The notes below the pieces were generated by a model. It was given only the letters and a program-made list of their open reading frames with translations. It did no database searches and was not told the origin of the DNA. The position numbers and the translations under genes were made by a program. Positions 1 through 7,825 of a stretch of DNA of 19,506 nucleotides are shown one piece after another. The stretch is from Fidelibacterota bacterium. Lineage in GTDB: Bacteria > Fidelibacterota > UBA2242 > B5-G15. The first letter of the stretch is position 1, and each line of letters opens with the position of its first letter. The DNA lies in the NCBI GenBank assembly GCA_003645825.1, contig QNCQ01000006.1, forward strand, positions 1-19,506. The letters run 5' to 3'.

Positions 1-1
1 A

Positions 2-1306
2 ATTCAAGAATTAAAACCAGGAAGAATCACAGGAGTATCCGAAGGTTATAATCTCACATTTAACCCGAAAATTCTATCTTTCCTTAAGCCAAATTTTTCT
101 TATAGCTCGAACTACACCTGGAGCGAACCTCTTACAAGTGCTACAAAAAGTGTGGATATAATAAGTAACCAGAATAGAATGATGGCCTCTGTGAATTTCT
201 CTCCTAACTCCATAATCGAGCTCTTTTATAAACCCAAAAGGGCAAAAAGCCGAAGCTATTCAAGACCGGGAAGTTTTTCCCGATACAGGCGAGGAACAGC
301 TTCGAAGCAAAAACAAGAGAAGAAGGATGGAAAAGAAATAAAATTTCTCGAAAGTCTCTACTCATTTTTGAGCAAATTTCAGCCAATATCTGTCACCTAT
401 TCAGTCGGCAATTCCGTAACGAACCGTGGCAGGATCGGTCATCCTGGAGTGTTGTACAGAATCGGGCTACAAAAAGATCCGGGATTGCCCATTGTTGAGG
501 AAGAGGTAGGGCTGGGAAAGGATAATATTGTAAATAACCTTGATCTTTCTATGAATGGTGGACTCAAAATATCAAATAATGTATCTTTAACTTTCAACTA
601 TATGCAAAACCATGCTGTCACTGAAAGCCAAATGCAGAGAAACGAAAATCTGAGTAGAGGATTTTTCCCTCTTGGGAAGGACGGCAGAGACGGGATTCCA
701 TTTCCCTCATGGTCCCTCCGGATTTCAGGGCTCCAGAAAATACCTTTCCTTAAAGAATATGTAAGTTCAATGTCAGCAGACCATGGGTTCTCAGGAAAAG
801 AGGTTATAATAATTCAGAATGGCAGGGAGGTTAGTGCTTCTTATAGTTCGAATTTTCAACCTTTGTTTTCTATTTCAGCCAGCCTTAAATCAGGCATAAA
901 CGGCAACCTGAGGTTCAATATGGGAAGAACCATAACGGTGCGTGAAGGTGACACACAAATTACAGAGAATAAGGGTGCGATATTTTCTCTTTCCTACCAT
1001 AAAAGAGGTGGCTTGAATATACCTTTACCGTTCATGAATGATGTTAGTTTGGAAAATGATATTAAGTTTAATCTAAACTTTGACTTCAATTCAACCGTAA
1101 GAAAGGCAAAGATGAAAACTGGGAAAAAATTCACCAGGCAGGGAGAGAATTGGAGCTGGAAAATTACTCCGACAATTACATACTCCTTTACTAACAAGGT
1201 TTCCGGGAGCATCTTCTTTGAATATGGGGAAAGTTTTGATATCTACACGGGGAAAAGAATAAATAGAAATGGTGGTTTCAACGTAAATATTGCCATAAGG
1301 GGATAG
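2..1306 (+). CDS. sprA: SprA/Sov-like T9SS outer-membrane translocon, C-terminal 434 residues (5' end outside window)
   Basis: The frame is open from base 2, so this is the 3' end of a larger gene; the first in-frame start-like codon (GTG, 152) is internal. Family knowledge: SprA (Sov in Porphyromonas) is the very large (about 2,000-2,500 residue) 36-strand outer-membrane barrel through which T9SS cargo leaves the cell. Seen here: alternating polar/hydrophobic beta-strands throughout, the SprA-like C-terminal pattern of a strand pair followed by FQPLFSISASLKSGINGN, then NMGRTITV, an ENDIKFNLNFDF strand and a final TPTITYSFTNKVSGSIFFEY strand pair, and a short Gly-ended tail. A basic Ser/Arg/Lys-rich stretch at about 230-345 probably lies in a loop. 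The next gene starts 3 bases later. The assignment rests on recalled C-terminal patterns plus the PorV-like and sorting-domain genes nearby; another large outer-membrane beta-barrel is possible but less likely. Confidence 0.75.
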   Translation: MQELKPGRITGVSEGYNLTFNPKILSFLKPNFSYSSNYTWSEPLTSATKSVDIISNQNRMMASVNFSPNSIIELFYKPKRAKSRSYSRPGSFSRYRRGTASKQKQEKKDGKEIKFLESLYSFLSKFQPISVTYSVGNSVTNRGRIGHPGVLYRIGLQKDPGLPIVEEEVGLGKDNIVNNLDLSMNGGLKISNNVSLTFNYMQNHAVTESQMQRNENLSRGFFPLGKDGRDGIPFPSWSLRISGLQKIPFLKEYVSSMSADHGFSGKEVIIIQNGREVSASYSSNFQPLFSISASLKSGINGNLRFNMGRTITVREGDTQITENKGAIFSLSYHKRGGLNIPLPFMNDVSLENDIKFNLNFDFNSTVRKAKMKTGKKFTRQGENWSWKITPTITYSFTNKVSGSIFFEYGESFDIYTGKRINRNGGFNVNIAIRG

Positions 1307-1309
1307 ATC

Positions 1310-2227
1310 TTGGGGAAAAGGGTATTTGTACGGATAATAATTATACCTCTTTTTATGTTTTTGGGATGTGGACAGGTTCCTGAGTTCAGTGGGGGAAAAG
1401 CTTACGAGTATCTCCTCGAACAATGCAAGATGGGCCCCAGATTCCCAGGGGCTCCTGGTCATGAAAAGCTAAAGGGCTTCTTGGTAGATTTCCTCAAGCC
1501 CAGGGCAGACTCTATTATCATTCAGGACTTTACAGCAAAGATAAAAGCAGACGGTACAGATCTTGAGCTTACCAACGTAATTGCCCTTTTTAGAGGTAGG
1601 AGTGAAAAAAGCTTGCTAATTGGAGCCCACTGGGATACCCGCCCCCGTGCCGAGTGTCATCCAGAAGCCGGGAAAAGGGGATACCCAATCATAGGGGCTA
1701 ATGATGGAGCAAGCGGAGTAGCAATTCTTCTCCACCTGGCTGAATTGCTGGATAAGAAAATGCCACTCAAAACCGTATATCTTGTATTTTTCGATGGAGA
1801 AGACTGGGGTTATCAAGGATCAACTGAAGATTTCTGCCTTGGATCAAAATATTTTGCAAACAAACTTCCTGTACCTAAACCTAATGAAGCAATTGTAATT
1901 GATATGGTAGGAGATAAAATTTTATCCATTCCTATCGAGAGATTTTCTTATGAATTTGCACCCGAAATGGTAAAGAAGATATGGAATATTGCAAGAAAGA
2001 GAGGCTACAGACAATTTGAGTATCGACTTGGGAGCTACATCTATGACGATCATGTCCCTCTTTATAGAATAGCCGGTATTTCGTCTATCGATATAATAGA
2101 TTTTGAATACCCTGATAGGTTTCACAATTACTGGCACACTCTTTACGATACGCCGGACAAGTGTAGTCCAAAAAGCTTGGAAGTTGTAGGGCAAGTATTG
2201 CTTGATTATATATTCCAGGAGAATTAG
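1310..2227 (+). CDS. Glutaminyl-peptide cyclotransferase-like M28 family lipoprotein
   Basis: 305 residues with a TTG start, preceded by an AAGGGGA ribosome-binding site. N-terminal type II signal peptide with lipobox FLGC (Cys20), so it is a predicted lipoprotein. The fold is M28/glutaminyl cyclase: GAHWDTRP (H107), GANDGASG (D132, zinc), FFDGED (E164 catalytic, D165 zinc), IDMVGD (D198), DDHVPL (D246/D247) and NYWHT (H276, zinc). FCLGSKYFA after the GED motif and DDHVP match glutaminyl cyclases better than aminopeptidases. The usual Glu-Glu pair is Glu-Asp here. Family role: converts N-terminal Gln of exported proteins to pyroglutamate. In Bacteroidetes many secreted proteins start with Gln after signal-peptide cleavage, and such cyclases are periplasmic or membrane-anchored. 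Sits between sprA and prmA in the same transcriptional direction. An aminopeptidase activity cannot be excluded from sequence alone. Confidence 0.85.
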   Translation: MGKRVFVRIIIIPLFMFLGCGQVPEFSGGKAYEYLLEQCKMGPRFPGAPGHEKLKGFLVDFLKPRADSIIIQDFTAKIKADGTDLELTNVIALFRGRSEKSLLIGAHWDTRPRAECHPEAGKRGYPIIGANDGASGVAILLHLAELLDKKMPLKTVYLVFFDGEDWGYQGSTEDFCLGSKYFANKLPVPKPNEAIVIDMVGDKILSIPIERFSYEFAPEMVKKIWNIARKRGYRQFEYRLGSYIYDDHVPLYRIAGISSIDIIDFEYPDRFHNYWHTLYDTPDKCSPKSLEVVGQVLLDYIFQEN

Positions 2228-2229
2228 CT

Positions 2230-3063
2230 ATGGGAAAAAGTTCTGATACATGGAAAGAGGTGCTGATAGAAGGTAAGGTAGATACGGATCTTGTCTCTGG
2301 GGCGATGTATTCATTAGGTTGTTTGGGAATAATTGAGGATAAAAATAGAGTAAGAGTGTATTTTGAGTCAGGAAAAAGTCTTTCTAAAGAACAAATAATT
2401 TCAGCTCTGGAAGAATTTGGTATAAAGGGAGCAAAAATAAGTTTCAATACTATCGCAGATGATGGTTGGAGCAGAAGGTGGGAAAAGTATTTTGAACCCG
2501 TGCGCATAGGGGAGAAAATATATATACGACCCCCGTGGCGAGAAAAATCCGGTGGGAACTTAGTAGACATTATTATAAATCCTGGATGTGCTTTCGGAAC
2601 AGGAACGCACCCTACAACCCAGATGGCGCTATTCTTTCTGGAAAAATATTTAGAAAAAGGGATGGCGGTTCTGGACGCTGGGTGTGGTTCTGGAATACTG
2701 GCAATCGCGGCCGTAAAGCTCGGAGCAGGCAACGTGATGTGCGTTGATAATGATGAGGGGATAAAAGAGAATTTTTACGAAAATATATCACTTAATGGAA
2801 TTCAGGAAAAAGTTGAACTTAAAATTTGTGACGTCATTGATATTGATGACTTTGATTTTGATCTTATAGTCTCAAATATTGATATTAAGTCCAATGTAAA
2901 ATTGCTAAATTCTATAGGAAAATTTGGGGAGTTTCCCCCTCGTATGATTTTTACAGGTATTCTAGAAAAAGATATGGAGAATTTCATAACGCAAGCAGAA
3001 ACTTTTGGATTAAAGGTAACAAATACGGGAACTTTAAAGGAGTGGGGTGCGATTGTTTTTTAA
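2230..3063 (+). CDS. prmA: Ribosomal protein L11 methyltransferase PrmA
   Basis: 277 residues, close to the usual 290 or so. It trimethylates ribosomal protein L11 with S-adenosylmethionine in the cytoplasm. N-terminal L11-recognition domain (residues 1 to about 60), then the PrmA signature INPGCAFGTGTHPTT (117-130), SAM-binding motif VLDAGCGSG (147-155) with acidic VDND (172-175), and the DLIVSNI motif (211-217) in place of the usual LVVANI. ATG start two bases after the cyclase stop, with AGGAGA upstream. It is a housekeeping cytosolic enzyme sitting inside a run of envelope genes; that placement is probably chance or co-transcription rather than a functional link. The next gene starts 17 bases before its stop codon. 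Confidence 0.95.
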   Translation: MGKSSDTWKEVLIEGKVDTDLVSGAMYSLGCLGIIEDKNRVRVYFESGKSLSKEQIISALEEFGIKGAKISFNTIADDGWSRRWEKYFEPVRIGEKIYIRPPWREKSGGNLVDIIINPGCAFGTGTHPTTQMALFFLEKYLEKGMAVLDAGCGSGILAIAAVKLGAGNVMCVDNDEGIKENFYENISLNGIQEKVELKICDVIDIDDFDFDLIVSNIDIKSNVKLLNSIGKFGEFPPRMIFTGILEKDMENFITQAETFGLKVTNTGTLKEWGAIVF

Positions 3064-4114
3064 AGAGGTTTTATATTCCATAATATTGGTGTGCATGTTA
3101 ATTCTATGGAGCTGCGAGGATAAACAACCCACTTCTTCCGAGGATGAATTTGTGGTTGGAGAAATCGATTTTAATTACATCAGAAAAGATTCTTCTCTTT
3201 TCATTTCTGCAAGGGTGTATAACTCTCTCGGCTCCGAATACATTGATTCAGTATTCTTCCATCTCGCTATATTAGAGCAGGATACATCGTATGAAAAACA
3301 GATTTTGTTCGGAACTCTAAACGATAACGGTACTGATGGAGATATTATCCGTGGAGATGGAACCTACTCCAGGAAGTTTTCAAAAATGTTTCTTGAAGAT
3401 GGAACCTATGAACTGACTGTTTGGGCGGAAGATGCACGCGGAAAAGTTACAGAAAAAGTTTCTACTACCAAGAGAGTATTCGAAAATCTACCACCAGGCC
3501 TATCTTTACTCCGAGCACCCGAAAGCTTTGAAAAGGGAGACACATTAATTTTCGAAGTAAAGGCTGAGGATCCTCAGGGGCTTAATGACATTTTATCTGT
3601 GAGATACATAATAGAGCTTCCCACAGGGGAAGTTACATCGGATCCAAGCTGGGCACTGAGAGATGATGGGAAATGCGGGGATATGGTTGCTGGAGATGGA
3701 ATATTTACTGTGCACCAACCTTCAAATCGGGAAAGCAAGCTTCAGGGGCTTTTCATTTTCTACTTTTTCGCAGAGGATAAACAGGGTGCCCATAGTGATA
3801 CTATCGAAGCTCCCGTAAAATGTCCAGGAGTAACAATTATTTCTCCAAATGGAGGGGAATGCGTTAAGCACGGTGATACTTTGAATATAAGATGGGAAAG
3901 TGCTTACATAGAGAAGCTTAAGATTGAAATTTCCACAGATGGATACAGTTACAGTGTTATTGATACCACAGACGCCTCTGCTGGGCAATATCTCTGGGCA
4001 GTGCCAAGCTTAGCAGGTATTTCGGAGACATGCAAGATTAGGCTATCCGATATTTATCTTTTCTCGAGATGTGATGTAAGCGATGGATACTTTAAAATAG
4101 GGAGTTGTCCATAA
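3047..4114 (+). CDS. Surface lipoprotein with two choice-of-anchor-X-like domains and a Kre9/KNH-like domain
   Basis: 355 residues. GTG start at 3047, overlapping prmA by 17 bases, with AAGGAG six bases upstream; a TTG at 3053 is an alternative. Type II signal peptide with lipobox LWSC (Cys23). After it come two similar beta-sandwich units: one with NDNGTDGDIIRGDGTYS (92-108) and one with RDDGKCGDMVAGDGIF (205-220). The repeated DDG..GD..AGDG pattern is typical of choice-of-anchor-X domains and looks Ca2+-binding. The C-terminal part (262-353) starts ISPNGGECVKHGDTLNIRW and has an STDG turn and a YLWAVPS strand, as in the Kre9/KNH-like family frequent in surface proteins of FCB candidate phyla. 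Function unknown; a structural or adhesive role at the outer membrane is inferred. It lies directly before the sorted beta-propeller gene and may be its partner. Confidence 0.75.
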   Translation: MRLFFKEVLYSIILVCMLILWSCEDKQPTSSEDEFVVGEIDFNYIRKDSSLFISARVYNSLGSEYIDSVFFHLAILEQDTSYEKQILFGTLNDNGTDGDIIRGDGTYSRKFSKMFLEDGTYELTVWAEDARGKVTEKVSTTKRVFENLPPGLSLLRAPESFEKGDTLIFEVKAEDPQGLNDILSVRYIIELPTGEVTSDPSWALRDDGKCGDMVAGDGIFTVHQPSNRESKLQGLFIFYFFAEDKQGAHSDTIEAPVKCPGVTIISPNGGECVKHGDTLNIRWESAYIEKLKIEISTDGYSYSVIDTTDASAGQYLWAVPSLAGISETCKIRLSDIYLFSRCDVSDGYFKIGSCP

Positions 4115-4117
4115 TCT

Positions 4118-5713
4118 ATGGGAACACAAATTAAGAGCAAAAATTCCTCTCGCTGGTTTTTAAATATTTTAATCCTCTTTTTCTGTGTCAGCCAGCTTCA
4201 TTCCCAGATTTTTCGGCTGCTTAGCCCTTCCCTCAGCGATTCCACAGTTGAATACTCTGGGCTGGCGAGTAACGGAATTACGGCTATAGTGTCCCAGGGT
4301 CAGAATATTCTGTGGTTTGCCACCGGGAGAGGACTAAGCAAAACAGAGGATTTTGGGGAAACTTTTAAAAGTTATCTTCCCGCAACGGGAGGATTACCAA
4401 AAGGAGGAATTTCAGCCATAGATGTAAGGGACTCTGTTATATGGATTGCAGCAGTGTTTGATTCATCGCTCCTCCAGGGGGAACTTCAGACGGGAGGTGG
4501 GTTAGCTTATTCGAAAGATTATGGTAAAAGCTGGCATTTTGTCTCACAACCGATTGATGAGAACACAGATACAGTTTCAGACTGGTATGGAAACAGAGTA
4601 AGATTCCTGCCGGTTACTACTCCAATAATGAATACTACGTGGGACATTTCGATCTCAGACAGGTGGGTTTATATAACAAGCTGGGCAGGTGGTTTGAGAA
4701 GAACAGCCGATTGGGGAAAGACGTGGGAAAGAGTGCCTCTCCCATCCGATGACGAAGAATTTCTTGAATGTGGTCCCGTAGATTATGTTATCGATCCAAG
4801 GGATCCCCCATTAGGGAATCACAATCATAAAGGATTTAGTGTGCTTACTTATGGTGATACAATATGGGTTGGAACTGCAGGTGGGATCAACCTCGGGATT
4901 GTAAATGAAGAAGGGTGTATAAGTTGGAGACGAATCACTGCTCAAAATGGAGGGATATCTGGTAATTGGGTGGTGGACATTGAAAGGCAGGTTTATAATG
5001 GAAAAACTATAATCTGGGCTGCTACGCTTCCAGCGGAGGGTCCAAATGAGTACAGGGCTTTAAGCAAAACAGAGGATGGTGGACTTACATGGACTACTAC
5101 TTTAGAAGGTCCATGGTGTTACAACATTGTTGCCTCCGATTCTATTGTTTATGCATGCACAGATGAGGGGTTGTACAAATCGATAGATGGGGAGAACTGG
5201 GCAAAATTCGGTTACATCGTAGATACGGAGAAAAACGAGGCTATTTTCAGTGAAAAAGTCTATGCTGCCCTTGTCGACAAAAGGGAAAATCCTCCCGCTC
5301 TCTGGGTAGGAACAGGAGACGGGCTGGCAAAAACTAACGATGATGGAACAACCTGGAATATAATGAGGGCTTTCCAACCGGCGAAAAAAAACGGCAAGAT
5401 GAGAATTTATGCTTATCCAAACCCATTTGCACCAAACTTCCATAACAGGATAGGAGATGAAGGACACGTAAGAATACAGTACTTTTTGGAAAAACCTTCC
5501 AATGTACAACTCGAAGTTTTCAATTTTGCTATGGAACTCGTTTATAAAGGGGACAATCACTTCATCGCCACAGCAGGTGATCATAGCGAATCGTGGAATG
5601 GAAAGGACAACAACGGTAATCCTGTAGCAAATGGAGTATATTTTTGCAGATTGAACATAAAGACTGGGGTTCAAAATAGTTATTACTGGACAAAAGTGAT
5701 AGTAATAAAGTGA
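4118..5713 (+). CDS. Secreted beta-propeller (Asp-box repeat) protein with T9SS type A sorting domain
   Basis: 531 residues with an ATG start. Signal peptide of residues 1-29 (hydrophobic FLNILILFFCV, cleavage predicted after LHS), which leaves Gln30 as the mature N-terminus. The middle carries at least six Asp-box/BNR-like turns, for example KTEDFGETF, SKDYGKSW, RTADWGKTW, KTEDGGLTW, KSIDGENW and KTNDDGTTW, so a sialidase or YCF48-like beta-propeller is expected; no catalytic residues can be assigned. The C-terminal 104 residues, from MRIYAYPNPFAP (428), form a sorting/FlgD-like Ig domain ending in WNGKDNNGNPVANGVYFCRL and a Lys-rich tail. This is the type A T9SS signal that is cut or anchored after export through SprA. 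It lies in the same gene run as SprA and PorV-like genes. Substrate and exact role unknown. Confidence 0.85.
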   Translation: MGTQIKSKNSSRWFLNILILFFCVSQLHSQIFRLLSPSLSDSTVEYSGLASNGITAIVSQGQNILWFATGRGLSKTEDFGETFKSYLPATGGLPKGGISAIDVRDSVIWIAAVFDSSLLQGELQTGGGLAYSKDYGKSWHFVSQPIDENTDTVSDWYGNRVRFLPVTTPIMNTTWDISISDRWVYITSWAGGLRRTADWGKTWERVPLPSDDEEFLECGPVDYVIDPRDPPLGNHNHKGFSVLTYGDTIWVGTAGGINLGIVNEEGCISWRRITAQNGGISGNWVVDIERQVYNGKTIIWAATLPAEGPNEYRALSKTEDGGLTWTTTLEGPWCYNIVASDSIVYACTDEGLYKSIDGENWAKFGYIVDTEKNEAIFSEKVYAALVDKRENPPALWVGTGDGLAKTNDDGTTWNIMRAFQPAKKNGKMRIYAYPNPFAPNFHNRIGDEGHVRIQYFLEKPSNVQLEVFNFAMELVYKGDNHFIATAGDHSESWNGKDNNGNPVANGVYFCRLNIKTGVQNSYYWTKVIVIK

Positions 5714-6636
5714 GGCTTATGAAAAGATTCGTTCTAACAGTGGTGACATTGTTTTTCACTTTCGAGGTAGCTTCAGCGGGCAATGGTGGCTTTGCAGGGG
5801 CACACTTAAGATTTGGGTTGGGAGCAAAAGCAATTGCGTTCGGGAACTCGGGTGTTGCAGCTCCTCCAGATGGATTTTCTTTCTACTACAACCCTTCTAA
5901 AATATCCTTTGTGGCCAGGAGGTATGTTTCATTTACACACTACTTTCTTTCTCTCGATAGAGTCTTTAATTGCATAAGCCTGTCCCTACCTCTAAAACCA
6001 ACCGCCGGATTGTCTCTAAGTTGGATACACGCCGGGGTGAAAGATATTGAAGGGCGAACGTACTCTGGCTTGGTCGACGAAATCTACAATACTGGAGAAG
6101 ACGCTTTTTTCATGTCATTTTCAAACAGATTTTTCAAGAAGCTTTCCTTGGGGATCAGCCTTAAGATTCTCAGAAATGATCTGGTGGAAATAACAGGAAA
6201 GGGAATCGGCTTTGACTTCGGTCTGTTCTACAATGTCCATACAAATTTTAAAGTGGGTATTACAGTTTGTGACGCTGGTTCTGGTTATTCATACAATACC
6301 CAGAAACTGTTCCCTGAACAGGGAAGCACATATATTGACGAGTTTCCAACTCTTATTAAAGCAGGCTTTTATCTGAAAATTCTTGAGAAAGTTGAACTGG
6401 TCTCGGATATCGAATACTCTGATAGAGAGGAGTTCAAGATCCACGCTGGAGCAGGTTACACCCTCAGCAAGCTGGCCAGGGTTCGAATAGGCTTGAATAA
6501 TGGATCATTTGCATCTGGAATCGGACTGAAGTACGATTTCATCGGGGATATTGATTCGATCCTGGACTATGCAATGATCTTTGGTATACCCGGAGAAGGA
6601 GTGAGTCATGTATTTTCGTGGCAGTTTACTTTCTAA
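5710..6636 (+). CDS. PorV/PorQ family outer-membrane protein 1
   Basis: 308 residues counted from a GTG overlapping the previous stop (GTGA). The ATG at 5719, giving MKRFVLTVV, is the more likely start because the signal peptide then begins normally; cleavage is expected after VASA. The mature protein opens with the family pattern GGFAGAHLRFGLGAKAIAFGNSGVA, followed by a DGFSFYYNPSKIS segment, which is typical of PorV/PorQ proteins. Many amphipathic beta-strands follow and the last residue is Phe (WQFTF), the outer-membrane insertion signature, so a FadL-like 14-strand barrel is expected. Family role: PorV binds sorted cargo at SprA and delivers it to the attachment complex; PorQ anchors PorZ. 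Which of the two this one resembles cannot be told by eye. Confidence 0.85.
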   Translation: MRLMKRFVLTVVTLFFTFEVASAGNGGFAGAHLRFGLGAKAIAFGNSGVAAPPDGFSFYYNPSKISFVARRYVSFTHYFLSLDRVFNCISLSLPLKPTAGLSLSWIHAGVKDIEGRTYSGLVDEIYNTGEDAFFMSFSNRFFKKLSLGISLKILRNDLVEITGKGIGFDFGLFYNVHTNFKVGITVCDAGSGYSYNTQKLFPEQGSTYIDEFPTLIKAGFYLKILEKVELVSDIEYSDREEFKIHAGAGYTLSKLARVRIGLNNGSFASGIGLKYDFIGDIDSILDYAMIFGIPGEGVSHVFSWQFTF

Positions 6637-7543
6637 AAAGGTTATCCTTATACTATGTACACTGGTTTCTATCGTTGGTGCTACAAAAGGGGGGTATAAA
6701 AATTATGGTATGGCCTATCTTGTGATCCCGGCTTCCGCTCCATCAATAGCTTCCTTATCTGTCTTCTCCCAGGTTGCTGGTGATCCAGGAGCATTATTCG
6801 ACAATCCGGCAGGAACCTTCTCAAAGGAGCTTAAACTGTCATTTACACACTTTTTCTGGTTCGCAGATGTCAGTGGTGACAATATAGTGCTATCTTTTCC
6901 GTGGAAAAACAGGACTATTGGATTTGGAGTCTACAATTTCAGAATACCGGGCATAGAAACCCGCAAGCTGCCTACAGATGAACCCGATGGGATAGTGGAA
7001 TCGAGCTATCTGAATGTGACAGCTGGTTTCTCCCAGGTTATCCTAAGGAGGATTCTTTTTGGTTTCTCGTTGAAGTACCTGAATGAGGTGCTGTACGATG
7101 ATATAAGCAAAGGGATCTCTGCGGATGTCGGGTTGAGAACAGACATTCCTGGAGACATGATCCTCGGTCTTCTTCTAAAAAATCCGTTTTTCTATTCAGG
7201 AGGGAAGTTCAACGATGCATATCTACCCCGCATGATAAAGGTTGGAATTATACGACCAGAACTTTTTGTTGGGAGTCCTTTTATCATCTCTTTTGGGTTA
7301 AATCTTATATCTGAACTCAACACTGAAATCAGCGGATTTCAGATAGGTCTAAAAGCTGTTGTTTTTGATAGACTCCAGATAAATACTGGATTCGAAAGGA
7401 TAGGAGAGAAGACAAAAAAGGCCTTTGGTTTTGGCTTTTCCCTTGAGAAGGTAGAAGTGTTTTACTCTCTATTATTCTTGCCTGAAGGACTTGGAACCCC
7501 AAAGATTTTAAGTATAAACATTAATCCTGAATTGTTCTTTTGA
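6608..7543 (+). CDS. PorV/PorQ family outer-membrane protein 2
   Basis: 311 residues. The ATG lies 29 bases inside the previous gene and has GAAGGAG upstream, so translation is probably coupled. Signal peptide ends near IVGA. After it comes a family-like segment, PASAPSIASLSVFSQVAGD, with ALFDNPAG, which replaces the usual FYNPA motif, then THFFWFADV and repeated beta-strands. The protein ends in NPELFF, with a terminal Phe as in outer-membrane barrels. It is clearly related to the preceding gene but diverged, so the two are probably old paralogues with different partners (for example one cargo shuttle and one anchor for a peripheral protein). The stop codon shares its last base with the 3' end of the minus-strand tRNA. 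Confidence 0.75.
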   Translation: MYFRGSLLSKKVILILCTLVSIVGATKGGYKNYGMAYLVIPASAPSIASLSVFSQVAGDPGALFDNPAGTFSKELKLSFTHFFWFADVSGDNIVLSFPWKNRTIGFGVYNFRIPGIETRKLPTDEPDGIVESSYLNVTAGFSQVILRRILFGFSLKYLNEVLYDDISKGISADVGLRTDIPGDMILGLLLKNPFFYSGGKFNDAYLPRMIKVGIIRPELFVGSPFIISFGLNLISELNTEISGFQIGLKAVVFDRLQINTGFERIGEKTKKAFGFGFSLEKVEVFYSLLFLPEGLGTPKILSININPELFF

Positions 7544-7615
7544 GCCACCCGTCGGATTCGAACCGACGACCTGCTCATTACGAGTGAGCTGCTCTACCAG
7601 CTGAGCTAGGGTGGC
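7543..7615 (-). tRNA. tRNA-Thr (anticodon CGT)
   Basis: Read on the minus strand: acceptor GCCACCC pairs with GGGTGGC; D-stem GCTC/GAGC with loop AGCTGGTA; anticodon stem GCTCA/TGAGC with loop CTCGTAA, giving anticodon CGT (bases 7582-7580); variable AGGTC; T-stem GTCGG/CCGAC with loop TTCGAAT. All stems pair perfectly. G1-C72 and C2-G71 agree with threonine identity. The discriminator base is U (7543) and CCA is not encoded, so it must be added after transcription. It reads ACG codons. Confidence 0.97.
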
Positions 7616-7628
7616 AAAAAGCAGCTTA

Positions 7629-7657
7629 AATTTATTCGAGAAAGGGGAATCTTGCAA
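7629..7657 (-). promoter_or_regulatory. Possible promoter of tRNA-Thr
   Basis: On the minus strand, -35 TTGCAA (7657-7652), 17-base spacer and -10 TAAATT (7634-7629), each four of six consensus bases. A start about six bases after the -10 would leave a leader of about six bases before the tRNA, as is usual for tRNA genes. Confidence 0.4.
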
Positions 7658-7708
7658 TTGATTTGTGGGGCATTCAAGGGTTATCATGGGAAACACAGTG
7701 ACAGACGG

Positions 7709-7792
7709 TTATTGGAGCTCGTCAATGTAAAGATAGTTCCCAGACCCAGCCCGGGAAAACATTCTGAAGGTTTCTTCCAATTTTCCTATCAT
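7709..7792 (-). CDS. 27-codon small reading frame, possible leader or micropeptide
   Basis: Minus-strand ATG at 7792 and TAA ending at 7709. A perfect AGGAGGT (7803-7797) stands four bases before the ATG, and a near-consensus promoter lies 33 bases upstream. The peptide begins MIGKLEETFRMF and ends SGNYLYIDELQ; it has mixed charge, no signal peptide and no membrane segment. I recognise no family. It contains only one Thr codon, so it does not look like a threonine attenuator. It could be a real small protein, a leader ORF on the tRNA-Thr transcript, or the intact 5' end of a gene whose body was lost. The same frame stays open past the TAA, through the tRNA, but that part is not credible as protein. 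Confidence 0.45.
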   Translation of the reverse strand: MIGKLEETFRMFSRAGSGNYLYIDELQ

Positions 7793-7825
7793 GTTTACCT
7801 CCTAAGTTATCCCCTTTTTTTGTTT

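Noticed and set aside
7508..7696. 62-codon minus-strand frame containing VEQLTRNEQVVGSNPTGG
   Set aside because: This is the well-known false translation of a tRNA gene; the tRNA itself explains it.
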